DNA of 64,000 nucleotides from Penelope pileata. Lineage: Eukaryota > Chordata > Aves > Galliformes > Cracidae. The DNA lies in NCBI GenBank assembly GCA_013396635.1, contig WBMW01001277.1, forward strand, positions 642,373 through 706,372. The letters run 5' to 3'. Position numbers and translations under genes: made by a program. This document shows, piece after piece, positions 22,801 through 36,047 of this stretch (its first letter is position 1; each line of letters starts with the position of its first letter). The notes under the pieces are model-generated. The model was not told the DNA's origin. It worked only from the letters and a program-made list of their open reading frames with translations, and did no database searches.

Positions 22801-25800
22801 TCATTCAGTTTGTCTGCAAATTAGAAGAAAGCCTTACTACATCTAGCATGAAATATTTTGACGAATGCAAAACGTCAGCTGCAAACCTTCTCATTTCTTC
22901 AAAATGTTGTAAATTGTTAAAAAACACTCTAGCCATGGAAGACCTATTACAGTCTCTATAGAAACAAGTTGGAACTGCTACTGATCCATAGCACCTTGGG
23001 GTCTGTAAGACTTGGGATCACTATATGGTTCTCTTAATTGTCTATTTCGGCTCCTGATCCCCCTGTGGAAACAAAAAGAATAGACAATTCCTCATTAAAA
23101 AATATATATATTTTAGATGTATCAATTAATTTCTTCCTGAAAGTGAAATACCAGACAGTATGAGAAGGGGAGGGTGTTTTGGCAGTCTTTCAATCTGTTA
23201 AGCAATTCCTCTAAACTGTATTGCAGTGTGTACAAGAAGATCGCTTAAATTGAATGACCTCTGTATTTTTTCTTCCTTTCTGTAAATTCGATTGTGAATA
23301 TAGTTTTGTTTTACAAGAAATAAGGAGAGACAACAGTCTAAAAATGAGATGAAGCTGAAGATTGTGGATTGGCAGTAACCAATAAGGATTTTTGTGCCTA
23401 ATCACAGAAATGAAAACAGACTAAAATCCTCCTTGAAAGTCTCGACAGTGACTGAAGAACTAGTGAACATTTAGTCTATAAAAGACCGAAGGTGAAGCAG
23501 AACAAAATGAAAAGCCTTTTCATCCGAATATTTAAAACAGTTTGGTTTTACTCAGATTTGGAGATTTCTTTATTTGGTCTTTTAACTTGCATCACGTGAA
23601 CATATTGAAAAAGGGCATTAATATTAAACAGACAACAGCTGCAATTGAATTTGAGAGCCAAATAACTAATTTTCAGGAAATATGTGACTAGTATTACTCA
23701 CATTAACAGCCTGATGGAATGTTGTGGTTATATTTAGGGTAGAGAAAATGTATCTAAATACACAGTTAAAAATGTATTGGTTTTTGTGTTTCAATCAATT
23801 TGGTTTTAAATCCTTTTTATAAGGTTTAAGCTGTAATGCATGTTAGCTCAATTGACCTGTGCGGTGGTAATGTTAGTCCACAGCTCTTGTAATTGAAGCA
23901 CAGTGCATAACACACTTCTAAAGATGGCTTGTTTCTTGTCTTAGACATGTCCTGATTGTAAGATCTGATTCAAGCCAATTTCCACTGAGAGCTTTAGTCT
24001 CAGATGGATTGCAGTTTTCAAACAAACCTTTTGTCTTCCCAGAGAGCCATGTGAATTTGACATATCTTTTCATTATGTGTAAGTTTGTAAAGAAATGGGT
24101 GTGCTGCTGTGATAAATTCATTGATTAATATGAATGTTTGGCTGAGGCTAAAATAAAAATTTGAAAATAGGATTGATTTTAAATGCTTTATACTCCTATC
24201 AGCAGTCAACAAAAGAAGACCAGAGGTACATACACATATGAAAGAAGAGGAGAAGGAGCAGCCACTGTCACCCGTCACTCATGGCAGCAGGATGTCTGCT
24301 AAGAACAGCTCCAAGACCAGCAGAACAGGCCGCCAGAACAGCTTTTAAAATTCCTTTGTCAGTCACTCTTGCCTTCGTGAGCCTTGGTGCTGGCCGACTG
24401 TCCTGACACAGGCAGTGCTCTCCTGGAAAGCAGACTTCCTTCATGACACTAAAGATTTAGCGTGCCCTGGTGCAATCTCATATGTTGCAGTTTCAAACCT
24501 GGTGAAGGCAGCTCAGCGCCAGTGCTGCAGACTCTCCCTGGGGCTCAGCCAGTACCTCCACCAACTGCCCTCGCCCATAGGTCATATCCAAGAGTCCATG
24601 CCCAATCTCTTTAGCAGTGTACCTGCTTTCATTTCTTTGGTTTTACCTCCACAAGGGCAGAGGGAGTGACTCTTAGTCACTTAGTGAGTTATTATTTCAC
24701 CACCTGCAGAAGAGTGTTTCCCCCTGTTCTACTTGTATGTGCTCTGTGGCCCTCCAGGTATGGCAGGTGAGGCAAGAATGCAAACAGGAAGGACTGACTG
24801 AATGCGAGGGCATGGAAACAGGAAGAAAACAGCACTGAATAATTTTTGAACAATTTCTCTGCCTCACTTCAAGCTGGAAGATTTGAGACTGTGCCATCCA
24901 GTTACTAGCCAGATTCAAATTTCACACAGGATAATTTTCCTGAGCTTTTCCTGTGGCTGTATTTTAATGTGAGGATTTCTGAGCTCTAGCTGCTCTTAAT
25001 TCTAGTTCAAATATTAGTGTGAGACAGCCCATGGAGATGAAAGATTGCATTATTTTTTCTTTAGGATTCCACATTTGGCAGGAGCTGTAGCAAATGAATT
25101 GTAAAAGGCTGGAAAAGGGCACATCGTCATTCTGACTTGTGGTTCACACATTTCTTATGTCAAAATGCCATTACTTCTCAAAAAGATTTTGCTAGGCAAA
25201 CAGATTTTGGAGGCTTTCTGAGTGGGTGACACACAGTCTCACTGATATATCTGAAGCTTTCAGCTTCCAGATGTTTCCAAAAGCAGACTGAAACCCAGCT
25301 TATATGAGGGAATGCTGCCTTTACTACTGAAATGTCTGTAGATCAAAACAGAGGGGACCCGAGAACAAGGCAAGAAAATAGAAGGCCAGAAGAAACAGGT
25401 GTTTGGGTATTACTCAGAAATGGAAAAAAATATATAGGTAAGGGATTTTAGCAGAATCAGGATTTGTTTATCCACTCTTGTTTTTCAGGTGATAAAACAC
25501 TAAAAATGCAACAGATGTAGTCCACAGCAGAGCCAAAGGAAGGTTAAATTAATCTTCTCCAAACTCATAACAGAGACAGTTAATTCTCATTTGTGAGTGA
25601 TGAAAGTGCCAGTTTTTATTATTTCCTAGGACTTTGCAAACAGAAGGTGAGAACAAAGGAAGACTCACTGTTTCTGACATAGAAATTCGTGTTCATCAAC
25701 TCTCTTTCTCTAATGACTCATTGAGACAGGAAGAAGGTAAAAACATTTTTGCTCTGCAGATCTGGAGATAAATATTCTCATCTCCACGGAGTAAAAAGGA

Positions 25801-26540
25801 AACATTGCACACATCTCCATTTTTGGAGTTGCCTGACTAATTTACTGTGTGTAAGAGTAATGACTGTTATTTGCTGTCATTGCCCAGTGTTATTATATTC
25901 TCTAAAACAAAGGTATGCAGGCAAATGAGCTCCATTGTTTCTACTGCAAATGCAAATCCAGAAATTTCCACAAAAGATGGTAAAATGGGGTAAAACAAGT
26001 TGAATTTGAACAAATAAGTATTGAGATCCCACAAATAATCAGATCGCTGCATCTCCTAATGTCAATGATGCAGCCCCTGATTTCACAGAGCGTCCCCATC
26101 TTAAAGACCACAATAGCGTGTGCTAACAAAAGCTGTAAGGCAGATGGACAGTGATCAGGGAAAAATTCTCCTGCCTGTGAGCTTTGTAGCACTGCTGGAT
26201 GCAAGAGGTATTCTAGTACCTGGGGTGCCAGTGGGACAGGAGTGGGCATAAATAAATGGGAGGAGAGAAGCAGCTTGGCTGAGATGATCTTGTCGCTGGG
26301 CTCTTTTGCACCTGCATAACAGGAGGTAGCACAGGGGCAATACAACCAAGGACTGCTTTAGTGTGTGTGGGGAGCACATTTGCAGATACTGGAAAAGGGA
26401 AGTGCAAATTGTCACATCTTTCCCTGCTCAACCAGAAGTAATGCTTCTATCAATCAGACAAGAAATATCCCAACCATAGCACACCTCTGGACCTGTGTTG
26501 ATGATATGGGATGTGCCATGACTAAGGGACATGCAGTAGC
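19874..26540. other. Non-coding interval, nothing recognised
   Basis: No gene, RNA or transposon is recognisable. There is a T-rich run at 20117-20129, a purine-rich stretch at about 20440-20960, and an alternating TATA/GCATATA patch at about 21830-21875. Open frames are short and show no family motifs. Confidence 0.6.
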
Positions 26541-26629
26541 CATGGGACTTGGTAGGCCATGTTGAGGGTTGGACCGAATGATCTTGAAGGTCTTTTCCAA
26601 CCTAAATTACGTTTCTATGATTCTATGAC
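26541..26629 (+). mobile_element. CR1 LINE, short 3' end fragment
   Basis: Contains the CR1 terminal text 'gggttggaccgaatgatcttgaaggtcttttccaacct' and ends with TTTCTATGATTCTATGA. Only the last ~90 bp of the element remain. Confidence 0.9.
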
Positions 26630-29572
26630 AGACTGTGAAGTCTGAAAGTCAAGAGACGTGGCTGGGCACATGCCAAGTCCCATACCGCAGCCCTGAGCAG
26701 TGGGAGCGAGGGGTGGTATCTTGGGTTTAATGTGTGTTAGACAAGCTCTGTGATTTTGTGGATGTATGCTTCCCACAGCAGCAAGTACTTAATGCATCAT
26801 TAGATTTTACAATAATTGGCTAGTGCAGGCTCCTTTACAAGAGGAGAAGTGGTTTTCCTGGCACTACATTTTATGTAAGTGTGCTATTAGTCATATACCA
26901 GCGCTGGTCTATTTGACTTGTTTGTTGTCTAATGTTTCAGGTGAATACTATTTAAGATTTATTTTGTAATTTTCACCACGCCAATGTAAAACATATAGTT
27001 TGAGCATACTTTTGCCATAAGGTTGGAAAAACGTGTGTCTTGAAGCAAAAATGATGTCGAGATTTGAAACTTCTCAGTGATGAATGACAGAGGCATCAAA
27101 TATACCTTGTTCCTGTATATCACTTCTTTGACTATGATGTGCTTTTTATAAAACACTGTGGGTTTCATTCTTGTCCCCAGAATACCCTTGGAACTGGGGA
27201 GTGCTGTCCCAGCAGCATTATGATGCTGACAAAAAGATTTTGATTTTTAGACAGTTACAGAATATATGAATGCAGGCATAATGTTTTAGTTGCATAATGT
27301 AATACCAGGAATAGCTCACCGGTCATGTTAATCAGATCATCATTCACTCAAAATCCCAATAATTTGCAGTATACCTTGTCTAAGTGGAGGTCAGAGAAGA
27401 CACTAGTAGGTCAGTAATTGGTGCTGCTACTGCCAGCTGGTGCTCAGTAGATGGGACAGTAATTGGGAGCTGTATGAAACTTGAAGTACTTTACATGAGA
27501 GGCTGCTACAATCTCGGGCTTTTTTTTTTTGTTCCTATGAATTCTCATCCACTTGAGTTGTTAATGCTTTCTGATTTGAATAGTCCACAAATTAAAGGAA
27601 GAGCTATCTTAAAATCATTAGCTCTCCGATCTTTCTAAGTTAATGCGGCTGATATAAAGTCAGTGTTTTCAAATTAATCCAAAGTCTGTTCAGAGCTCTA
27701 AAATGACACAGCACTGCATCTGTTCCATTCAGTTATGTCCATTTAAAATAATTATAATAGAAATTCCTCCTTGCTGAGAATGCTCCAGACAGCTGGAGTC
27801 CTCTCTTTAACCTGCATAAAACAGGCATCACATCTTTCTTGTTAGCAATTCTGCATAATATTTCTTCTGCCAGTGTATTTCAAAGCACTTGGTTTGCTAG
27901 AAGTAAGGTCAGGAAGATTGAAAAGATGAACAAATACATTGTGTGCTTTTTTAGAAAAACTAATATATTAAATAAGTGAAGAATGTTTACAGAACTAGCA
28001 GAATTGCTGTATTCTCCAATGACTGAATAATTATGCCCATCCTTGGAAAGATTCTTATCAATGTTGTGAACATTGAGAACAACTTTAGATTAAAGATCTA
28101 ACAAAAAAACTGGTAGCTGAAAACCTACTTCATCAATAATTTGAGGTAGACCTGGGGAATGTAATCTGTTTATTGGAAATGCTTTCCTAGAATTGTGTGG
28201 CTGTATGGGTTTGATTGCTCTTCTCTGCCACACGGTGTCATTGTTTTACCAATATCAGCTTCTAAAATCCACTCCATAGGAAAATACAAAAAAATTCCTT
28301 TGCCTGGCATTTTAAGAACTTGGAAACATACACAGATAATTATATAGTTTTTAGCTGCATGCAGAATGGAGAAAATGGCATCCTGTCAAAGACTAAATCG
28401 GAAAGCTCTCCTTGATGCCTATTGATGTACCAGTGAGCTTTCAAGGTCTTCAGGCTAGTTTGTTTTCTCCTTCCGTGTATAAAGACATGCAGAGCAGCCA
28501 TTTGATTCCCCTACCTTGATATGTGGTAAGGGACTTTTTTACTAATTCTTTCTGTTTTAATGTCTGTGAAGGTTAGATGTGGCAGCTGGAGAAGACCAAG
28601 TGCTGTCCCTCTCAGGTGTGTGTCAGACCCACGGCTGCTGCATCTGCCCCTTGCTGCTTTGTTTGCTTTTGCTTTGCTGCCCTGTCACCTTCTGGACATA
28701 AGCACTCCTGTGTCCAGTTGTTCCAGTGTTGTTATGCAGCACTTTCTAGGATGCTGAGTCTGCTACCAATAAGAGCACTGTTACAATACTGCAGTGCTGC
28801 TGTTAAGTGTATGGGCTCTAGTGTTAATACTACAGTCTTCTGCAAGAGCATCAGCCAAGTTAGACCCCATGACCATTTGTCCATTTGGGAGATTTTCCAG
28901 ATAGATACCTAGCTGGCAAAATATGGTTAAATTTATCAGAGAAAGCCTGTGGGGATATTCATCATTTCTGTAGGGCTTGTCTAGTGCAGTGCTGAGAGCT
29001 GGCTGCTCAGACAGGATTTCCCCTTTGCTCTGAATAGGGACTACAAAGGGCTGCTCAGACATTGCATTATTTTTTCTATGCTCAAGACAGCCAGAAACAT
29101 TATTTCAAAAGGAGTTCATTATGCAAAAGCCTTCAGAAAAGCTAGGGGATGAAAGGGAGAGGGAAAATGAGGGAGCAAGATGAGTTGGTTTACAGATCCT
29201 GTGGGAGAGATTTGGCATTTACTTGCAAGGCTGCAAGAAGCCCTGGGAAAGGGGATGCAGCAAGAGAGTTGTAAGGCATAGCATGGGGGAGGCAGCACAG
29301 CAGCGAGTAGGTATTTGTTGGGATTTTCTGCCCAGATGCTTATGTGCTTGGAGAAGACACTTGAGTTTCTTAACATCAGATGTGTGTCTTGTTGAGTAGG
29401 AAGGCCTGGGGTGTTAGCAGGAGCCCATAGGTGTGTTACACAGGCATTTGCTGTAGAGACCACACAGGATAAGTTCTGAGCTATGAAGGCCAGATACAGC
29501 CAACCTATGTGTATCCATGAACTATGAAAGTAGTAAGCTAATTAAAAAAAATAATTAAAAATGTCTCCTATG

Positions 29573-29609
29573 CATTAAATCATACCACTATCACATTAAA
29601 TCATACCAC
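29573..29609. repeat. Short tandem duplication, 21-bp period
   Basis: CATTAAATCATACCAC at 29573-29588 recurs identically at 29594-29609. Confidence 0.85.
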
Positions 29610-32600
29610 CGTCAGCTGAAAATGAATGTTAAAGATGGTGAATAGATCCTCTGTCTTGGAAATCTGTATTGGAAATCTCAGTGGACCTTCCAAAACTTCA
29701 AAACCATTGGAAATGTTCCTTCAGCTTGGAATGAAGAATGCTGGCAGAGTGGCATGTGAAAAGCTTGCTGGAAATAACAGGCTTAGTCATTACATATTCT
29801 GTGGACAAACACTGGCATTCTCTGAAGAACATTCAAGTATAGAAAAAAGGGAATTTATCCACAAGCATTTGAGGGATTATAGAAAGACATTAGGCTATGT
29901 GCTAAGTATCAGTCAGACCTGCCGTAGGGAGAGGCTCTGTTGCCTCAACTTTCCTCATGAATTTTAGCACTGGTGAGTTAGAGATATGTTATTTGAGCAG
30001 TCAGAGAGCTAAGCTCTTTTCAAGGATTCTTTCTGTAATTCAGTGTTGATACTGAAAAAGTCAATAGCAAGAAAGCACACTGTTCCTTTTCTCTGGGACT
30101 CCTGTTTTCCTTTTCTTACCAATGAGTGTACCAAACATACTCTTTGATTTCATGCACAAGGCAAACCACACTTCACACAACGTTTCCTAAGGGACTGTCA
30201 CCTCACAGTGCATGCTGAGGGCAGCACCAGCAGCATGGCACCTGCTGGTATCTCACCTGTTCTTGCTTTCTACCTACGTGTGTGCACATCTTCTGTGGCA
30301 GGTTTCAGTGTGCTTGGCTATTTCACCCGACTTTTATTTCTGCTTTCATTAGCCAGCATATGTATACTAGTAAGTATTTAACTGAAAATCAGTCTTCACA
30401 AAACCAATGTTTACAGTAGTAATAGCTAAACCTAATACAGGCAGACAGAGCATGACTCAAGCCACTGGGACAGAAGCTAATGTAAGGCAGTTCTGTGTTG
30501 TGTTGAGTCTTTTCTCTAGGCTATCAAAGATGCCTCTCACCTTTACTAATGATTCCCCAAATGTCAGTGTGTTAATGATCTCTTTTCAGCTCAAACCATC
30601 AGACATGGCTATTTCCCATGAGGATGGTTGCATTCTGTGTGAATAAACTGAACTTCAAACCAAATGGAAAATAATCAGTGATAATGATGAATCTGCCTTC
30701 CACAAAAAGCCTCCAAGTGCCAAGTAACAGTTACAAGAATCACGTCTCATTCATTAAAAAAAGCACCAAGCCAGGAAAGAGCTTTTGCTGTGCACTTGAC
30801 TTTTCCAGCTGCGAAGGATAAACAGCTCCATCCCTCACTTTTGCCTCCACATGTTCCAGTGTGGATACTCAGCTGTGGATGTGCCACCTCCGGCAGCCAT
30901 GGTGGTGAGGGTGAGGTGGGGACCGGTGAAGGGCCCCCGGGACTCACATGGCTGCACTGCATGGCCTGCAGTGAATGAACAAGGCCATGGAGAGTATCCT
31001 GGGAGCCTGCTGCAGCCTCTCTGAAAACATTTTTCTGACGTTCAGAGCAACGAGGCAAAGAAACACTAATACTCATTTCAGGGCTTGACAAGCCTCATTT
31101 CATAAGGGTTTTCTGCGTCTGCCAGATTTACAGTAGCTGCTCAGGAGCTGTTTATGCAGGCACCGTTTGGTCCCTGAATACCTTCCAGGCAGTGTGTTAT
31201 CATGTATTTGGTTTGTATAGCATGGTTTTTACACAGCGGGTATTCAGTAGATTCACTGAATACAGTCAAACTGTCATACATCAAAGAAAGGGACAAATAT
31301 CAAAGTACTATTTGTCTTTTCAGAGTCCTTCCAGGCTAAACAGGCTGTCTCTGGTAGCACACAGCAACAACACTCAATGCTCAGTTGGATCTTGCTCTTA
31401 AAGACAGAAATATCAGGGCAGTGAGTGTGCCCAGTTCTGCTGCCATCTTGATTAAGTGGTGCAAAGTACTAGAGAAGAGCTGTGTGTACACTGGATGCAA
31501 AATGACTTCAACAGGTGGGAGAGAAGGCCAAGAGGGTTAGAGGGGACTGCTCAGTCAAGCTTTGCACTCAGTAAACTTAACCTGCTTTTCCAGCTCCAAC
31601 CAGACTGTATTTCTTAAACGGACAAGTAAGTCAAGTGGAAGATTTTAATCAGTAGAAAAGGTAAGGAAAAAATAAGGAGACCCCTTAGGATAATTCTTGT
31701 CAATATTAAAAGGCTGCTTCTGAAGACCGCTTAAAAAACAGATATGTAGTGACCAAACTACTTTTCATTCTTTCTCACCATGTCATTAGTCAAGAGTTGC
31801 AGACGCTGTCTACCAACCTCTTACTAAAGTTCAGGTGCACTTAACTCCTATTTTTTCCTTTGAAAACCTCCTCCCATGATAGCAAACACTTCTCCAGCTT
31901 CTGTGCTGACAAGTGTAAGCCCTATATTTCAAAAAAAGTAATAACCACAGGGACATTTCAACTCAACAGAAGCTGAGGATTGTGTTGGTTTCCCTCAGCA
32001 ACCATCAGGAATTCCTGGAAGAAAATGGGTCAAATGAAAACATTCTATGGCAAAATAGTAGGTGGCAGTATCGGAGTTATTTCTGGAAGATGACTGCATG
32101 GATGTTAAGATTGGCTGTGTTCTGCACAACGACTTCTCTAAAATATGCTAATTAAATAAAAAAGTCATACTAGAGGAACAGTTGATCCATTTTGTATAGT
32201 GAGCAAAATGAGTTGGTCAAAAGAAAGCAGCACATCCTTTCACTTGTGCCTGGCACATTAGCAAAACGTTGTGCTCAAACTCAACAGATACTTAGAAACT
32301 ATCTATGATGCAGGTAACAGCAAAATATTGATCTAGGAACAAGAAGAATTTAATTTTAGACCACCCTTCTTTAACACTGTCCTTGGTTAGTAGCAGACGA
32401 AAACCACACAGTTTTCTATTACTTTTCTCACTGCTGTTTGTTATTTCATCACAGAAGCATTTAGGAAAGTCAATGGTGCTCTAGAGAACTGTTTTACGCA
32501 ATACAGAGAGCAGAGAAGATTTTTAAGATCCTTACGGTTGTTCCCCAAAGACAATCGGTTCTTTGCAAGCAGCAAGGTAAATATGATAGTGAATGATGCT

Positions 32601-33610
32601 AGCTTAGAGAAAGGGTGAAACAAAACAAACAGGCTTTAAATAGAACATATACTTGGACAGAAAATAAAGTAGGATTAAATTTAGAAACAGTTTGCTTCAG
32701 AAATCAAAGGAAAATCCCAAATTTTCCATCAAGTAAATCATGGTTGAGAAAATACAGAGGTTTACAACTACTTGAGTAGGGATTCACTGCAATCTGTTGA
32801 ATTCAATGAGGAGAGTAAATGTTCTTCCTGATAAACTAACGGATTGAATTTCAGGACATGGGGGTTATCTTTACAAGATCAGGATACAAAACTCTTTTCT
32901 CCATGCAGTGTACTGCTCCACTTTTCTTCAAAATGTTTCCTATGGGAGAGCGCAACTTCATATCCTCTGTAGAGTTACTCATTTCTGATGCATGTTAGCT
33001 GCTTCTGAGTTTACTGGGATAAATAGAGTGAAGCATTATAGAAGATACTTTTTGTTTTGTTTTTTTCTTTTTTTGAAGGAGACTGGAAGGCATCCTAATA
33101 CACAAGCCTTTTATTTCCAGTTACATGCATTGCAAAACAAATCCAAAGATGACCTCTTTCTTCTGCTGATTCTATTAAAAATAGATTGCAGGAGAAATGT
33201 CACAGTGAAATTTTGTTTATTGTATTCTTGCTAAATCCTTCCTCAGTCCTTTCTGTACTTTGCTGTCCTCTGATGACAAATGCCGATGACTGTTACAGAG
33301 TTCTTCCTCTTTGGCCATCTTTGGCCAGCCCTGGAGCCACCACCGAGCTGTGCTGACCCAGCATCCCTCTGCGATGGAACCAGGGTGCCACAAGGCCCAG
33401 CTGTCTCACCACCTCACCAGGATGCAGCAGTGCTGCCACAGGCCTCAGTGGTGGTGGGTGAGGCCTCTGGCTCTGTAATTCCCACTCGAGCTCTTCCCAT
33501 ACTCTATATCACAAACAGGGATGTTTGTTACAATTTGCATCACATTGGTATATGGTCCTGAGGCTATTTTCTAGGCATAATTTAATGCAAACAGCATGGT
33601 GTTCTGCTTT

Positions 33611-33660
33611 AAAAAACAAAAGCAAGCAAACAAACAAACAAAAAAAAAACAAAAAAAACC
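33611..33660. repeat. A-rich (CAAA)n low-complexity tract
   Basis: About 50 bases of A interspersed with CAAA units on the plus strand. Confidence 0.9.
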
Positions 33661-34079
33661 AGGAAAGACATTAAGCACTAGGTACCAGCTGTTGAGTTTA
33701 CCTTCAGCCATTTTTTGGAAAAAACAGCAGCTGAAACTATGTAACAAAAGAATTTACATAATATAATTTACTTTATTCTGCATTATAATATAAATCTCAT
33801 GTCCTACGACTCCAGCCACAGTATTTTATATCAAAAGAGCTGATGATGCAAACGAGATTTCTCTACTGCTGAGACCTTGCTCCCTGATCTTTCTTCCATT
33901 CATTTGGGAAAAAAAAATGCAATTTCCTTCCAAATGTCTCCCCCAAAAGCTTTTAAGAGATAAACATTTCCCCCTTCCGTTATCGTAATGTAAACTTGAA
34001 CCCATAAAGTTTTGTTAAAAGAGTATAAATCTTTCCCCTCCAGAAGTTATCTGCCATGTTTCTTCTTATCCTTTGGATG

Positions 34080-34340
34080 ACTGCAGTAATTTTTATACTA
34101 TGCTGTCGAGAGTGTAATGTTAAGTGCTTCATTAATGATGATTTGTGCCATTGAAAAGTTTAAAATGGGCAGATCCTGGCAAGGGCCTGACATTATTTAT
34201 TTTCACTCTTTGTATTAAACTCTGCAAAGAACATTTTAAGAGCAGTTTTGCATCTACTTGGAGATGCTATAAGCAATATTTCACATGCCGTTGCCTCAGA
34301 GACAGCATTAATCAGGAGAACAATAATAATGAGTGCACAC
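34080..34340. promoter_or_regulatory. Candidate conserved non-coding block
   Basis: The block contains CATTAATGATGATTTG (about 34130), GCATTAATCAGG (about 34304) and ATAATAATGAG clusters, with no repeat signature. Such homeodomain and POU-type sites are common in deeply conserved enhancers. This is inference from composition only. Confidence 0.2.
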
Positions 34341-35353
34341 TTTGGTAATAAGTATTTGCATTTATTTGTAATAAAAGGGGTACATTTCAGTGTTTGATAA
34401 GAAGGAAATAAGTAGAGGGATGCTTGCCTGCATTTGGAAGAAATGATGGTTCTGCAGATTTGCTGCTGGAAGAGTTAAGATAGAATAATTGGACCTCGAG
34501 GACCCAGGCCCTGCAGAACATGGTACAGCAAGGCAGCAGGTGGAAAATGTCAGTGGGATGGGCTGGGGCTCCCTGGGGTGCCCTGCTTCAAAGGAAGACC
34601 ATGGCATGCTGCTCACTTTGGGGATGGGGAGGGATGGAGCAGAGCAGGAGCTAGGAAGGGGTGGCTGGATGCTCTGATGTGCTGATGGGTCTGATCTGGG
34701 ACCTGCCCCTGGATGTGAGGCTGTCCAGCTGGCTACTGCCTGGAGTGGACAAGGGACAGAACTCACAGTGAAATAACAGCTGTGCAGCGCAACTCAATGC
34801 CCCCAAACTCAAATTTCGTTTCCTATTTGAATATCAAACTTTTCTATTTTTTTCCACAGTATTTTATTATATAGTAGAAAATAGAGGCTCATTTGCTAAG
34901 CAAAATTTTTTTCTGCTAAGACCAGTGCCGGATGTTAAAAAATGCATATGTATTTTTTGCTTACCTGCAATTTTTGCAAGATGTGGAAAAAATACGAAAT
35001 TTCTCAGAAACAGACCTGGAAGAGATGTCATGTTTTGACAATGTGATACATGAATAGAGTTTTTACTGCAGCTTAAATTTCACATGACCTCACTTAAGCC
35101 TCAGGCATAGGCAATGTCAAATGCTAGGTAATTTCCTTTGTGTGTTTTAGTTCACTCTGACTACATTTCTTTAGGCAGAGTGGTGCTTAAGTATATACAT
35201 TAGTAAACTGGAGAGTTGAGGTTTTTGTCTGTGAGCTCTAGGATGGCTTCTGAAAACACAGAATAAGAATAAGCTGCTTTTCACATTCCGGAGAAAGGTT
35301 AGAAGTTCAGTGTCTCAAAAATCAGTTTTAGGAGCAATATTAAATAGCTGTGC

Positions 35354-35370
35354 AGGAAAGGAAAGGAAAG
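35354..35370. repeat. (GGAAA)n microsatellite
   Basis: Three and a half GGAAA units, about 130 bp before mariner copy 2. Confidence 0.8.
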
Positions 35371-35501
35371 GTCAAAGACAATATTAAAAGGCCCAAATTA
35401 AATACCTTGGAGAAATTAAATTGTTATTAAAGATTCTTACAGCCCCTGTATGATTACTGTTTTTTGGAACTTTGAGGAGACCAGAATTACACTATAATAT
35501 A

Positions 35502-36047
35502 TGAGAGCTGTTCCAAAAGTAATTCCTCCTATTTTATTATGTTGGCCCACAATGTCGGAGGTGAATGTTGGTGGTATGGCAGTAGAGAATGAACCTTCCC
35601 ACCAATATTCCATTCCACGTTGTTGCTGTGTGACAGATGGCAGCAGAGGGGCACTCTGACACAATGGAGTCTGACACGGAAGTGCAGATGAAGAAAAGGT
35701 GTGGAATTGAATTCCTCCAGGTGGAAAAAATGGCACCCACTGACATTCATCCATGTTTGCTGAACGTTTATGGAGACCAAACAGAGGATGTGAGCACAGT
35801 GAGGTGGTAGTGGTGCATTTCAGCAGTGGTGACAGCGATAGTGAGTCACCTCCACTTCTGCACGCGTGTGGCATGCAGGCTCCTGTTCATGGCTGGTGAA
35901 AATGCATAGCTCATGGTGGTGACTATGTTGAAAACCAGTACTTTTTAGCAGAGAATTTGCTCAATCAAATAGTGTTTCTGTGTTCTTTGTATCTGCTGTA
36001 GTTTCTATGGGAATAAATAGGAGGGATTACTTTTGGAGTGACCTATG
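35502..36047 (+). mobile_element. Internally deleted mariner element, copy 2 (Galluhop-like)
   Basis: A 546-bp element with a 5' TA at 35500-35501. The inverted ends carry CCAAAAGTAAT followed by CTCC on both sides. The duplicated TA is lost at the 3' side. From 35638, frames read MAAEGHSDTMESDTEVQMKK, then IEFLQVEKMAP and LLNVYGDQ, which is the N-terminal DNA-binding part of a mariner transposase. From about 35890 the frame resumes with KCIAHGGDYVEN, the transposase C-terminus, after an in-frame stop. The catalytic centre is missing at the same place as in the other two copies. It is non-functional. Confidence 0.82.

Larger units (their letters stand above)
26630..35499. other. Non-coding interval with G+C-rich patches
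   Basis: No gene recognised. The interval contains a short duplication at 29573-29609, an A-rich tract at 33611-33660, a TAAT-rich block at about 34080-34340, a G+C-rich patch at about 34490-34760 and a (GGAAA)n run at 35354-35370. Open frames of 111-134 codons in the G+C-rich patches show no known motif and overlap on both strands. Confidence 0.55.

Noticed and set aside
34362..34766. 134-codon minus-strand proline- and serine-rich frame
   Set aside because: It sits in a G+C-rich patch that is also open on the other strand (34489-34677), with no recognisable domain and low-complexity composition.
35437..35874. 145-codon minus-strand open frame
   Set aside because: It is the antisense shadow of mariner copy 2, whose transposase remnants run on the plus strand.
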